A stretch of 64,000 nucleotides of DNA from the NCBI GenBank assembly GCA_900314855.1, contig OMWZ01000010.1, positions 1-64,000 on the forward strand, written 5' to 3'. The notes under the pieces are model-generated. The model ran no database searches and had not been told where the DNA came from. It worked only from the letters and a program-made list of their open reading frames with translations. The position numbers and the translations under genes were made by a program. This document shows positions 1-8,013 of this stretch, one piece after another (position 1 is the first letter of the stretch; the number at the start of each line of letters is the position of its first letter). The stretch comes from an uncultured Selenomonadales bacterium. GTDB taxonomy: Bacteria > Bacillota > Negativicutes > Acidaminococcales > Acidaminococcaceae.

Positions 1-115
1 TTTCGAAATTATATGACTTGGTCCATCTTCGTTGCCGAAAATGGGACCCGCACATTTATCTGGTTTCTTGTTATTCAGTTTTCAAGGTTCCTCGCTGTCG
101 CCCGACAGCTTTTAT
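1..115 (-). promoter_or_regulatory. Leader of a probable rRNA operon running off the left edge
   Basis: Read on the minus strand, the stretch after the promoter at 116-144 contains CCTTGAAAACTGAATAACAA (about 69-88), the kind of sequence found in Firmicutes rRNA leaders and 16S-23S spacers. No reading frame here looks coding. In Bacillus subtilis lysS is directly followed by an rRNA operon, and the rest of this block keeps that gene order, so the 16S gene probably starts just beyond base 1. The rRNA itself is not in the window, so this is an inference from leader sequence and context. Confidence 0.6.
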
Positions 116-144
116 AGTTTACATCAACTCGGCGTTAATGTCAA
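116..144 (-). promoter_or_regulatory. Strong sigma-70 promoter, probable rrn promoter
   Basis: On the minus strand a perfect -35 box TTGACA (139-144) and a -10 box TAAACT (116-121) are separated by 17 bp. It lies downstream of the lysS terminator and points out of the window into the rRNA-like leader. Confidence 0.75.
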
Positions 145-198
145 CAGGGATTTTCCTTTTTTCGTCATTTTTAAAGAAAAAACTCTATCAGCCCGAGA

Positions 199-235
199 AA
201 AAGAAAAACCAACACCGTCGGGGGACGGTATTGGT
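199..235 (-). terminator. Rho-independent terminator of lysS
   Basis: On the minus strand a 12-bp stem (208-219 with 224-235, one G-U pair) with a four-base loop is followed by TTTTTCTTTTT. It sits about 65 bases past the lysS stop and separates lysS from the next promoter. Confidence 0.9.
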
Positions 236-297
236 AATTCTAGCACTAAGGATAGAGCCTGTCAACTGTTTTCGCGCGGGTTTGCGGGAGCCGTTAC

Positions 298-2325
298 TTA
301 ATACAGCTTCGCGCCTGCCGGGATATGGTCGTCCACCATCAGGAGATGCAGCTCTTCCGCGTCGTCGCGCCGGTTCACTGCGGAAAGCAGCATGCCGCAG
401 GAATCGATGCCCATCATGGCTCTCGGCGGCAGATTGGTAATGGCAATCAGGGTCTTTCCGACCAGCTCTTCCGGCTCGTAATAGGCGTGGATCCCACTCA
501 AGATCACGCGATCCGTCCCCGTTCCGTCGTCCAGGACAAACTTCAGGAGTTTCTTGGACTTGGGAACCGCCTCACAGGATTTTACTTTCACGGCCCGGAA
601 ATCGGACTTCGAGAAGGTGTCAAAATCCACCTGGTCCTGGAACAGCGGCTCGATCTGCACGCCGGTAAAATCAATCTTTTCCTCCGGCGCGGCAGGCCCG
701 GGCTGGGCAGCGGCGGCATCCGGCCCATTCTTTTCCCCGTCCTTGGCGGCCGCCTCTGCTTCGGCGGCCAGTTCCGCCTTGTCCTGCGGCAGGGGTTTCA
801 TGGTCGGGAACAGCAGCACGTCGCGGATTGACGTGGCGCCCGTCAGGAACATGACGAGACGGTCGATGCCGATGCCCAGGCCGCCCGTCGGGGGCAGGCC
901 GTGCATGAGAGCGTTGATGAAGTCTTCGTCCATCATGCCGGCTTCCAGGTCGCCGTTCGCCCGTTCTTCCATCTGTTTCACGAAGCGTTCGCGCTGGTCG
1001 ATGGGGTCATTCAGTTCCGTAAAGCCATTGCACAGCTCGCGGCCGTAAATAAAGCCTTCGAAGCGATCCGTGATTTCCGGGTCTGCGACGCTGCTCTTGG
1101 CCAAAGGCGAAATTTCCTTGGGATACTTGTAGATAAAGACCGGCTGGATCAGCTTGTCTTCCACAAAGGTGTCGAAGAAGGCGTTGATAATCTTGCCGAC
1201 GCCCCATGTCGCTTCGACAGGGACTTTGGCATCCTTCGCCATGGCGCGGGCCTGCTCCAGGTCCGTGACCCCGTTGAAGTCGTAGCCGCTGTATTTCTTG
1301 ATGGAATCGATCATGGTGATACGGGGCCACGGCGGCGTCAAGTCGATTTCCGTGCCCTCGTAGGTGATTTTCATCGTCCCCAGGACGTTCTGCGCCGTCT
1401 GGCTGACCAATTTTTCCGTAATGTCCATGACAGATTCCATGTCGCCGTAAGCCTGGTACAGCTCCAGCGTCGTGAATTCCGGATTATGTTTGATATCCAT
1501 GCCTTCGTTACGGAAGACACGGCCCAGTTCATATACCCGTTCCATGCCGCCGACGATCAGTCGCTTCAGGTTCAGTTCCGTGGCGATGCGCAGATAGAGT
1601 TCGATGTTCAGGGCGTTGTGGTATGTAATAAACGGCCGTGCCGTGGCGCCGCCGGAAATAGTGTTCAGGACCGGCGTCTCGACTTCCAGAAAGCCATCTT
1701 CGTCGAGGATACGACGGATGCTCTTGATGATTTGCGTCCGTTTGACAAAGACATCTTTCACTTCGGGATTGACGATGAGGTCCACATAGCGCTGCCGATA
1801 GCGCAAGTCCATGTCCTTAAGGCCGTGGAATTTTTCCGGCAGCGGCTTCAGGGCTTTGGACAGGAACTGCAGGTCTTCGACGCGGATGGACGGTTCGCCC
1901 GTATGGGTCAGGAAGACCGTGCCCGTCACGCCGATGATATCGCCGAGGTCCATCAATTTCGTGACGGAATAGACCTCTTCGCCCAGCACGTCCTTGCGCA
2001 GGTAGAGCTGGATGCGGCCCGTCTTGTCATGGAGGTCCATGAAGCACGTCTTGCCGTGGCCGCGGATAGCCATGACACGGCCGGCCACTTTGACCACCGT
2101 GTTGTTGTCCTGCATTTCCTGGGCCTGGGCATGTACTTCGCTATTGTGGTACGTCACATCGAAGCGGTGCCCGAAGGGGGCGATGCCGCGTTCTTCCAGT
2201 TTATGCATCTTGTCGATGCGGTTCTGGACCTGTTCGTTGACGTCGAGTTCCGCAGTCTGGGCTTTCTGCTGTTTTGGCTGGTTCTGGGGATCCTGGCCGT
2301 TCTTTACCTGGGTATCTTCTGCCAT
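298..2325 (-). CDS. lysS: Lysyl-tRNA synthetase, class II, with C-terminal tRNA-binding domain
   Basis: Charges tRNA-Lys with lysine in the cytoplasm. The first about 505 residues are an ordinary class II LysRS: an N-terminal OB fold (about 70-170) and a catalytic core ending in the motif-3 region GIGIDRLVM. It continues through an Ala/Pro-rich linker into a second OB fold (about 566-675) of the Trbp111/MetRS-C/EMAP type, which binds tRNA elbows nonspecifically. The usual bacterial enzyme is about 490-500 residues, so this is a fusion of about 170 extra residues. The first 35 residues are Gln/Asn-rich. The ATG has a TTAGGAGAGG ribosome site. It is cotranscribed with greA (14-base gap) from the promoter at 2891-2919. 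Confidence 0.97.
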   Translation of the reverse strand: MAEDTQVKNGQDPQNQPKQQKAQTAELDVNEQVQNRIDKMHKLEERGIAPFGHRFDVTYHNSEVHAQAQEMQDNNTVVKVAGRVMAIRGHGKTCFMDLHDKTGRIQLYLRKDVLGEEVYSVTKLMDLGDIIGVTGTVFLTHTGEPSIRVEDLQFLSKALKPLPEKFHGLKDMDLRYRQRYVDLIVNPEVKDVFVKRTQIIKSIRRILDEDGFLEVETPVLNTISGGATARPFITYHNALNIELYLRIATELNLKRLIVGGMERVYELGRVFRNEGMDIKHNPEFTTLELYQAYGDMESVMDITEKLVSQTAQNVLGTMKITYEGTEIDLTPPWPRITMIDSIKKYSGYDFNGVTDLEQARAMAKDAKVPVEATWGVGKIINAFFDTFVEDKLIQPVFIYKYPKEISPLAKSSVADPEITDRFEGFIYGRELCNGFTELNDPIDQRERFVKQMEERANGDLEAGMMDEDFINALMHGLPPTGGLGIGIDRLVMFLTGATSIRDVLLFPTMKPLPQDKAELAAEAEAAAKDGEKNGPDAAAAQPGPAAPEEKIDFTGVQIEPLFQDQVDFDTFSKSDFRAVKVKSCEAVPKSKKLLKFVLDDGTGTDRVILSGIHAYYEPEELVGKTLIAITNLPPRAMMGIDSCGMLLSAVNRRDDAEELHLLMVDDHIPAGAKLY

Positions 2326-2339
2326 ATTGCCTCTCCTAA

Positions 2340-2825
2340 TTACTTGATCTTCGTAATCTTGTACTGGTGGTCTCCCATAGGAGTGCGCACCGTGACGACC
2401 GCACCGGTCTTTTTGCCCAGGATGGCCGCGCCGATGGGAGATTCGTTGGAAATCTTCCCCGCGAACGGATCCGCTTCGGTCGTGCCGACAATGATGTATT
2501 CCTGGAGCTTGTCTTCTTCGAATTCCGGCGCCAGGTCCTCAATGATGACCGTCGTGCCGAGTTCTACCTGCGTTTTACGTTTCTTGGAATTATCGATGAC
2601 GACGGCCGTCTTCAGCATCTGCTCGATTTCTTGGACGCGGCCTTCGATGCGGGCCTGTTCGTCCTTGGCGGCGTCGTACTCGGAGTTTTCGCTCAAGTCG
2701 CCGTGGGAAATGGCTTCGTGCAGACGTTCTTCGTTTTCAAGACGCTTGACTGTGCGCAGTTCATTCAATTCCGCCTTCAGCTTTTCCAAGCCTTCAGCAG
2801 TTAAAATCGTTTGTTTCTCCGTCAT
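2340..2825 (-). CDS. greA: Transcription elongation factor GreA
   Basis: GreA binds the secondary channel of RNA polymerase and stimulates cleavage of backtracked transcripts. The 161-residue protein has the standard two-part form: an N-terminal coiled coil (about 1-75) with the acidic tip DLSENSEYDAAK, and a C-terminal FKBP-like domain with the terminal motif SPIGAAILGKKTGAVV. Length and motifs are complete. The start has GGAGGAATTTTGC upstream. It is the first gene of a greA-lysS unit, as in many Firmicutes. Confidence 0.97.
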   Translation of the reverse strand: MTEKQTILTAEGLEKLKAELNELRTVKRLENEERLHEAISHGDLSENSEYDAAKDEQARIEGRVQEIEQMLKTAVVIDNSKKRKTQVELGTTVIIEDLAPEFEEDKLQEYIIVGTTEADPFAGKISNESPIGAAILGKKTGAVVTVRTPMGDHQYKITKIK

Positions 2826-2890
2826 GCAAAATTCCTCCCTCTGAATCGTGGGCTAAACTATCGTGGGTTAAAATGAGAATACTATGAGAT

Positions 2891-2919
2891 ATTATAAATT
2901 TTTGTCCACAGGTTGTCAA
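2891..2919 (-). promoter_or_regulatory. Promoter of greA-lysS
   Basis: Consensus -35 TTGACA (2914-2919) and consensus -10 TATAAT (2891-2896) with a 17-bp spacer, on the minus strand. The -35 box overlaps the last codons of the upstream dehydrogenase gene. Confidence 0.9.
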
Positions 2920-4010
2920 ATATCCGCCGCGCTTCCCTGTACCCGATGGATTCCGGCGTGCCGTAGGACCGAAGCGATTGTTTCTTCCGTCACTTCGCGC
3001 TCAAAGTTGCGGAATCCCGACAAACGGAACTGGTGTTTCGCTGCCAGGGCGGAGATGGTATCGATCTGCCCGGGCCGCAAATCGCGTCCCAGGGTGAAAT
3101 TTTCGTACCGGCCTTCCAGGGCCAGGATCATCGTTTCGGCCATGCACGCGAAAGCCGTGCGGGGCGGGAAGCCGAATTGGAAATGGAAATCCACGTCGCC
3201 CGGCACGTCGATGACACCACCCTCGATGACCAGCACATCCTGCCGCGCGTCCGATACGGCACGGGAAATGTTGCGGGGCCGCGCCACGTCACAAACAACC
3301 GCGCCGGATTTGAAATCCGCCGGATCGACGGGAAAGTCGATGGCACTCGTTACCGTCAGCACCACGTCGGCCTGGCGGATACACGCCGCCGGATCTTTTT
3401 CCACCCGGAGGATTGCCCGGGACGACGGCTGCAGCTCCTGGGCCAGTTCTTCCAGCGGTGCCGTATGCCGGGCCGTCAGCAGCAAGGTTCCGGCCTCGCA
3501 GGCCAGGATGCGGGCGCAGCAGGACCCGATGGACCCCGTCGCCCCGACGACCGCCACGGTGGCCTTCGCCAAATCGATGCCCAGGAGGGCAGCGGCTTTC
3601 CGCGTCCCTTCCAGGGCCGTGGCCACAGTATAACTGTTCCCGGACGTGACGGCAATCCGCAGGTTCTTTGCCACGGTCAGGCCGGCATCGCCGACAATAC
3701 TCGTAAACGCGCCGAGGCCGAGGATTTTCGCTCCCAGTTCCTCCGCGATTTTCCCCGTCTCGATGATGCGGTCCATCACGAACTCTTCCGGCAAGGTCAT
3801 CATCTGCTTCGCCGTCAGGGGACAGCCGACAAACCACCCTTCCGCCTCCGCGTAGGGACTTCGGATTCCCGTGATGTGGGAAACCTCGAAAGGCTTCTTG
3901 TGCCGCAGGGCAAACTCCAGCACCCCGTCGGGAATCCAGCGGATCAAGGGGGACACGTGCTGCATATCCTCCAGCGACAGGGGATGCAGCATAAAGGCGA
4001 ATTTCTCCAT
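2916..4010 (-). CDS. Acyl-ACP reductase-like NAD(P)-dependent dehydrogenase (COG5322 family)
   Basis: A 364-residue Rossmann protein of the family often labelled predicted amino acid dehydrogenase or shikimate dehydrogenase-like. From memory of sequences it resembles cyanobacterial long-chain acyl-ACP reductase (AAR) over most of its length: GAFTSI at about 100-105, TSGNSYT at 122-128, the nucleotide loop VGATGSIG at 155-162, and FACMAETM at 287-294. Cys289 lines up with the acyl-accepting cysteine of AAR. It may therefore reduce an acyl thioester to an aldehyde; the true substrate is unknown. I chose the ATG at 4010 because GAAGGAAAG lies just upstream and the family's N-terminus begins there; the longer frame from 4079 overlaps the neighbour. 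It follows the 298-residue gene at 59 bases and probably shares its transcript. Confidence 0.75.
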   Translation of the reverse strand: MEKFAFMLHPLSLEDMQHVSPLIRWIPDGVLEFALRHKKPFEVSHITGIRSPYAEAEGWFVGCPLTAKQMMTLPEEFVMDRIIETGKIAEELGAKILGLGAFTSIVGDAGLTVAKNLRIAVTSGNSYTVATALEGTRKAAALLGIDLAKATVAVVGATGSIGSCCARILACEAGTLLLTARHTAPLEELAQELQPSSRAILRVEKDPAACIRQADVVLTVTSAIDFPVDPADFKSGAVVCDVARPRNISRAVSDARQDVLVIEGGVIDVPGDVDFHFQFGFPPRTAFACMAETMILALEGRYENFTLGRDLRPGQIDTISALAAKHQFRLSGFRNFEREVTEETIASVLRHAGIHRVQGSAADI

Positions 4011-4069
4011 ACAGACTTTCCTTCTTTTCCCGAAACCGTCTCCCGGGGACCCGGTCCCGCAGGACGGTT

Positions 4070-4966
4070 TTATAACCACTCCACCGACGGCTCCAGGCCG
4101 TAGGCAGCAATCAATTCCTCATACCGCGCCGGCGTCAGGCTCCGGTCCGCGCCGACCGACGCAACCAGGGCCGCTTCGAGCACATTCGTGCCGAAACTCC
4201 GGCCGCCAAGGCAGGGCGTCGTCGTGATCAGCAGACGGACACCGGCCTCCCGCAGCCGTTCCCGGTCCGCCGCCGTCACCGTATTCGTCAGGATGACTTT
4301 TCCCTCCAGATAGGGCGGCATAAAGCGCCGGATCAACAAAAAGTCCCCGGCAATGATCTCACTCTCCTGAAAATACTCCGGATACCGGACCACCTGCCGC
4401 TCCTGCTCCTTCCCCGTGGGGTAGAACCAACGGATGGGCAGTTTCGTAATGACCGGCACAACCACCCGCGCCAGCCGGTCCAGCCAGGCCAGGCTGCGCA
4501 GGGGAAGCGGCAGCCCCAGTCCGTACAGGACATCGCCGAAGGTAACGTCGGCACCGGCTTCCGTCAGGGCTTCGGCCATGCCGAAGCGGTCGACGGCGCA
4601 AACCAGCAGCACCTTTTTGTTGCGGAACGTCACCGTGCCTTCGGCGGCAAGACGCCGCACCAAGGTCCGTTCCAAGGTATTCTTCAGGCCGCTGCCGTCG
4701 ACAAGGGGCGTTCGTTTCACATGGGACAGGAGACGCGCCGACTCCCGGAACACGTAACGATGGGTTCCCGCGACCAGATAAAGGTCCGTCCCGCCGAGGC
4801 CGATGGCATCCACGTTCCCATCAAAGGCCTCCAGGAGGGCGGCGGCCTTTGCCACGTCGCCGTCGGTTCCCCGTCGCGCCAGGGAAATCGTCTCCCCGCC
4901 CAGCCGCAGGATTCCTTCCGCGTCCCGCGCGGACGAACCCAGGCTGATGCTGATAACCTTCTTCAC
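4070..4966 (-). CDS. Conserved Rossmann-like protein, often labelled quinate 5-dehydrogenase
   Basis: A 298-residue soluble protein. The middle has a Rossmann-like beta-alpha-beta segment (KVLLVCAVDRFGMAEALTEAG, about 117-137) and an earlier GLGGTDLYL stretch at about 57-65. No catalytic motif of quinate or shikimate dehydrogenases is convincing, so the common database name should be treated with caution. It starts with GTG; AAGGGATGG lies eight bases upstream. It is directly upstream of the AAR-like gene, and the two probably act in the same pathway. Substrate and reaction cannot be told from the sequence. Confidence 0.6.
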   Translation of the reverse strand: MKKVISISLGSSARDAEGILRLGGETISLARRGTDGDVAKAAALLEAFDGNVDAIGLGGTDLYLVAGTHRYVFRESARLLSHVKRTPLVDGSGLKNTLERTLVRRLAAEGTVTFRNKKVLLVCAVDRFGMAEALTEAGADVTFGDVLYGLGLPLPLRSLAWLDRLARVVVPVITKLPIRWFYPTGKEQERQVVRYPEYFQESEIIAGDFLLIRRFMPPYLEGKVILTNTVTAADRERLREAGVRLLITTTPCLGGRSFGTNVLEAALVASVGADRSLTPARYEELIAAYGLEPSVEWL

Positions 4967-5033
4967 TGTTCCATCCCTTCTTTACGCGGTTCGTAACCGC
5001 TTGTCCTTCTTTCCCACTGCCGCCCGGTGTGCC

Positions 5034-6026
5034 TTATCCCTGCCGTCCCGGTCCCGCCCCAAAGGCGGTGACGGCAGCGCCGTACTCCTCCAGGATGGCA
5101 TCCAGTTCCGCTAGGGTGCGGAGGCCATGGATCCGGCCGCGGTACAGGGCCGCCTTGGGCAATCCCTTCAAATAGGCCGACGCGTGGCTTCGCATTTCCC
5201 GGACCGCCACCGGCTCTCCCTTGAAAGCCGCCAACGCCGAGGCGTGTTCCCGAATCATCGCCAGCCGCTCCGCCAGGGACACTTCCGACACGGGGCGTCC
5301 CTCCAGGGCCGCCCGCAGCTGGGTGAAGAGCCAGGGGTTCCCGTAGGCGCCGCGGGCCGCCATGAGGCCGTCACAGCCGGTTTCGGCGAACATGCGCAGG
5401 CCGTCCTGCCAGGTAAAGATATCCCCGTTTCCCCAGACGGGCAGGGAGACGGCCTCCTTGACCCGGCGGATGATATCCCAATCGGCCTGCCCCGCGTAAA
5501 ACTGGGCCCGCGTCCTTCCGTGGACGGCGACCGCGGCTACCCCGGCCGCTTCCACCGTTTTGGCAAATTCCACGGCATTGCGCTGGTCGTCGTCCCAGCC
5601 TGCCCGGAACTTGACCGTCACCGGAATCGGGACGGCCCGGACCATGGCCGCCAGGATACGTCCCGCCAGGGCCGGGTCCTTCATGAGGGCCGACCCTTCG
5701 CCATTGCGGACGACCTTCGGCACGGGACAGCCCATATTGACGTCGATCAAATCGGCGCCCCGTTCTGCCACGATACGCGCCGCCTCCGCCATTTCCTCCG
5801 GCACGGAACCAAACAGCTGGATGGCCGTCGGCCGCTCCGCCGGATCGATGGTCAGCATGGCAAAGGTCTTTTCATTTTGGTAGAGCAGTCCCTTGGCACT
5901 CACCATTTCCGACACGGTCAGGCCGCAGCCGGCCCGGCGGCAAAGGACGCGGTACGGCAGGTCCGAAATCCCCGCCATGGGAGCCAGGGCCAGGGGCGCG
6001 TCCAGTTCGATTTTTCCAATCTTCAT
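5034..6026 (-). CDS. dusB: tRNA-dihydrouridine synthase DusB
   Basis: An FMN enzyme that reduces uridine to dihydrouridine in the D-loop of tRNA. The 330-residue TIM barrel shows the N-terminal APMAGISDLPYR motif, the catalytic-cysteine motif NMGCPVPKVVRNGEGSALM at about 98-116, KFRAGWDD, HGRTRAQFY and GNGDIF. I chose the ATG at 6026 because GAAGGAAG sits at proper distance and the family starts here; the track frame begins 12 codons earlier. Bacillus also has a dusB homologue next to lysS. It follows the coaX terminator, so it relies on read-through or on a promoter I could not define. Confidence 0.95.
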   Translation of the reverse strand: MKIGKIELDAPLALAPMAGISDLPYRVLCRRAGCGLTVSEMVSAKGLLYQNEKTFAMLTIDPAERPTAIQLFGSVPEEMAEAARIVAERGADLIDVNMGCPVPKVVRNGEGSALMKDPALAGRILAAMVRAVPIPVTVKFRAGWDDDQRNAVEFAKTVEAAGVAAVAVHGRTRAQFYAGQADWDIIRRVKEAVSLPVWGNGDIFTWQDGLRMFAETGCDGLMAARGAYGNPWLFTQLRAALEGRPVSEVSLAERLAMIREHASALAAFKGEPVAVREMRSHASAYLKGLPKAALYRGRIHGLRTLAELDAILEEYGAAVTAFGAGPGRQG

Positions 6027-6060
6027 GCGTGCTTCCTTCAATAAAACCAACCCGCTCCGC

Positions 6061-6086
6061 AAAAAAAGGCCCGCCGGGGAGCGGGC
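6061..6086 (-). terminator. Terminator after coaX
   Basis: On the minus strand GCCCGC, a six-base loop and GCGGGC are followed by C and seven T. It lies between coaX and dusB. Confidence 0.85.
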
Positions 6087-6130
6087 TGCGGAACAGCGAC
6101 GAAGGCGTGCCGAAAGGACACGCCCCGCGG

Positions 6131-6913
6131 TTATTTCTTCTTGTTCTTTTCAAAAATCAGGCGCAGGCCTTCCAGCGTCAGCATGGGATCGACCATATCG
6201 ATGCAGTTCGTCCCGCTGGTCATGGTGTTGGCAAAGCCGCCCGTCGCCACGACGTAGGCCTCGGGGGCGCCGAGTTCCTTCTTCATCTGCGCCACAATCT
6301 CCTTGATGAGACCGTAGTAGCCATACATGATCCCGGCCCGCATGGCTTCCACCGTGTTGCCGCAAATGGCCTTTTTCGGTTTCAGCAACTCAATGCGCGG
6401 CAATTTTGCCGTCCGCTGGAACAGGGCTTCCGACGAGATACCGATGCCCGGGCAGATGGCGCCGCCCAGATACTCCCCTGTAGGCAGGAGAGCACAGAAC
6501 GTAGTTGCCGTGCCAAAGTCGATGATAATCAAAGGACGGTTCAGGGACCTGTATTTTTCGTAGGCGGCAACGGCATTGACAATACGGTCCGCCCCAATCT
6601 CCCTCGGGTTCTCGTACCGGAGTTTCAGCCCGATTTTCAGACCCTGTCCCACCACAAGGGGCTTGTTGTTGAAGTACCGTTCGCACATATGGCACAGCGG
6701 TACCAGGACCGGCGGAACAACGCTCGAAATGATGATGTCCGTCACATCGGCCCGGGTCAGGCCGGCAAAGCCGAGCATGCCTGTCATGAACATGCCGAAT
6801 TCATCGGCCGTCTTGGAACGATCCGAAGAAAAGCGCCAGTTGTCGATCAGCTTGTCGCCATCGTAAATGCCGGCGACCGTGTTGGTATTCCCAACGTCAA
6901 TCACAAGTAACAT
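6131..6913 (-). CDS. coaX: Type III pantothenate kinase
   Basis: Phosphorylates pantothenate, the first step of coenzyme A synthesis. This 260-residue ASKHA-fold protein carries the family's phosphate loop DVGNTNTVAGIYDG at residues 5-18, GADRIVNAVAAYEKY at about 107-121 and DFGTATTF at about 131-138. Length is normal. The ATG is preceded by GGGAGGTAACGT. It has its own promoter (6952-6979) and terminator, so it may be expressed independently of the flanking ftsH-birA and dusB genes. In Bacillus coaX also follows ftsH. Confidence 0.96.
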   Translation of the reverse strand: MLLVIDVGNTNTVAGIYDGDKLIDNWRFSSDRSKTADEFGMFMTGMLGFAGLTRADVTDIIISSVVPPVLVPLCHMCERYFNNKPLVVGQGLKIGLKLRYENPREIGADRIVNAVAAYEKYRSLNRPLIIIDFGTATTFCALLPTGEYLGGAICPGIGISSEALFQRTAKLPRIELLKPKKAICGNTVEAMRAGIMYGYYGLIKEIVAQMKKELGAPEAYVVATGGFANTMTSGTNCIDMVDPMLTLEGLRLIFEKNKKK

Positions 6914-6951
6914 ACGTTACCTCCCTGCTACTATGAAAAAGAAACACTCAT

Positions 6952-6979
6952 AGTATAACAGACTTTTGGAAATGTGCAA
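6952..6979 (-). promoter_or_regulatory. Promoter of coaX
   Basis: On the minus strand -35 TTGCAC (6974-6979) and -10 TATACT (6952-6957), spacer 16 bp, with an extended -10 TG. It lies in the short gap after birA. Confidence 0.75.
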
Positions 6980-6996
6980 CCCCCACTCCTGCGGGT

Positions 6997-7995
6997 TCAG
7001 GAGTAGTGTTTTCCCTCGGCGTTGGCAGGACGGATGGAGACGTCGCCGGCAATGACCTTTTCCAGGGTACCGTCGTCCCGTTTGACAATCAGCAGGCCGT
7101 TGTCATCGATATCCACGGCCGTCCCGTAGTAGGTTTTGTCCATCGCCATGACCTTGACAGCCTGCCCGATGGTGTTCGAGTACTTGCGCCATTCCGCGAA
7201 GACCGGCCCGAATCCCTCGCGGCACGCCGTCTCATACAGCTCTTCCAAGTTTTTCAGGTAGTCTGCCAGGATCTGGACGCGGTGGATTGGCTCCTTCGCC
7301 ACGTCGGCCACGGAAATGGCCAGTTCCTTCAGTTCGTCCGGCACCATGCTGCGCGGTACGTTCGTATTGATGCCCGTCCCAATGACAATATAATTGATTT
7401 TCCCGAATTCGGCGCTCATTTCCGTCAGAATGCCGACCATCTTGCGGCCTTCCAGCAGAATGTCGTTCGGCCACTTGATGCTGGCATGGACGCCTTTGTA
7501 TTTGTTGATAGCCTTGACGACGGCCACGGCGGCCATCAAGGTGCACTTGGGGGCTTCCTCCGGCAGGAAGGGCGGTTTCAGGACCACGCTGACCCAGACA
7601 CCGCGGCCGTAGGGCGAGAACCAGCCCCGGGCAAGGCGGCCCTTGCCGCTCGTCTGTTCTTCCGCGACAACGGTCATGCCGTCGGCGCAGCCATCGGCAG
7701 CCAGTTTTTTGCCTACTTCGTTCGTGGAGTTCGTCGTTTTCATGTAGTGGATGTGGTGTCCCACCCACTCCGTATGGAGATGCGTCACGATTTCTTCCGG
7801 GCTCAAAAGATCCGGGGCGCTCCGAAGGATGTAGCCCTTCTTCGGAACGGACTCGATTTCATAGCCCAGATTTTTCAAGGTCTGGATATGTTTCCAGATC
7901 GCCGTACGGGAAACGCCCAGCTTCGACGAAATCTCTTCCCCCGAAACCGGTTCCGGCGTGCGGGACCGTAACAATTCCAAAATTTGCGCGCGCAT
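6997..7995 (-). CDS. birA: Bifunctional biotin-protein ligase and biotin operon repressor BirA
   Basis: Attaches biotin to carrier proteins via biotinyl-AMP. The first about 60 residues form a winged helix (SGEEISSKLGVSRTAIWKHI), so the protein can also repress DNA as a group II BirA. The ligase domain has the adenylate-binding motif SGKGRLARGW at about 114-123 (the last position of the common GRGRxGR form is changed) and KWPNDILL at about 174-181; a C-terminal SH3-like domain follows. The 332-residue length is standard. AAGGAGG precedes the ATG. It lies 18 bases after ftsH and is probably cotranscribed. Negativicutes use biotin-dependent sodium-pumping decarboxylases, a plausible need for it. 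Confidence 0.95.
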   Translation of the reverse strand: MRAQILELLRSRTPEPVSGEEISSKLGVSRTAIWKHIQTLKNLGYEIESVPKKGYILRSAPDLLSPEEIVTHLHTEWVGHHIHYMKTTNSTNEVGKKLAADGCADGMTVVAEEQTSGKGRLARGWFSPYGRGVWVSVVLKPPFLPEEAPKCTLMAAVAVVKAINKYKGVHASIKWPNDILLEGRKMVGILTEMSAEFGKINYIVIGTGINTNVPRSMVPDELKELAISVADVAKEPIHRVQILADYLKNLEELYETACREGFGPVFAEWRKYSNTIGQAVKVMAMDKTYYGTAVDIDDNGLLIVKRDDGTLEKVIAGDVSIRPANAEGKHYS

Positions 7996-8013
7996 ACAAA
8001 TGCCTCCTTCGCA

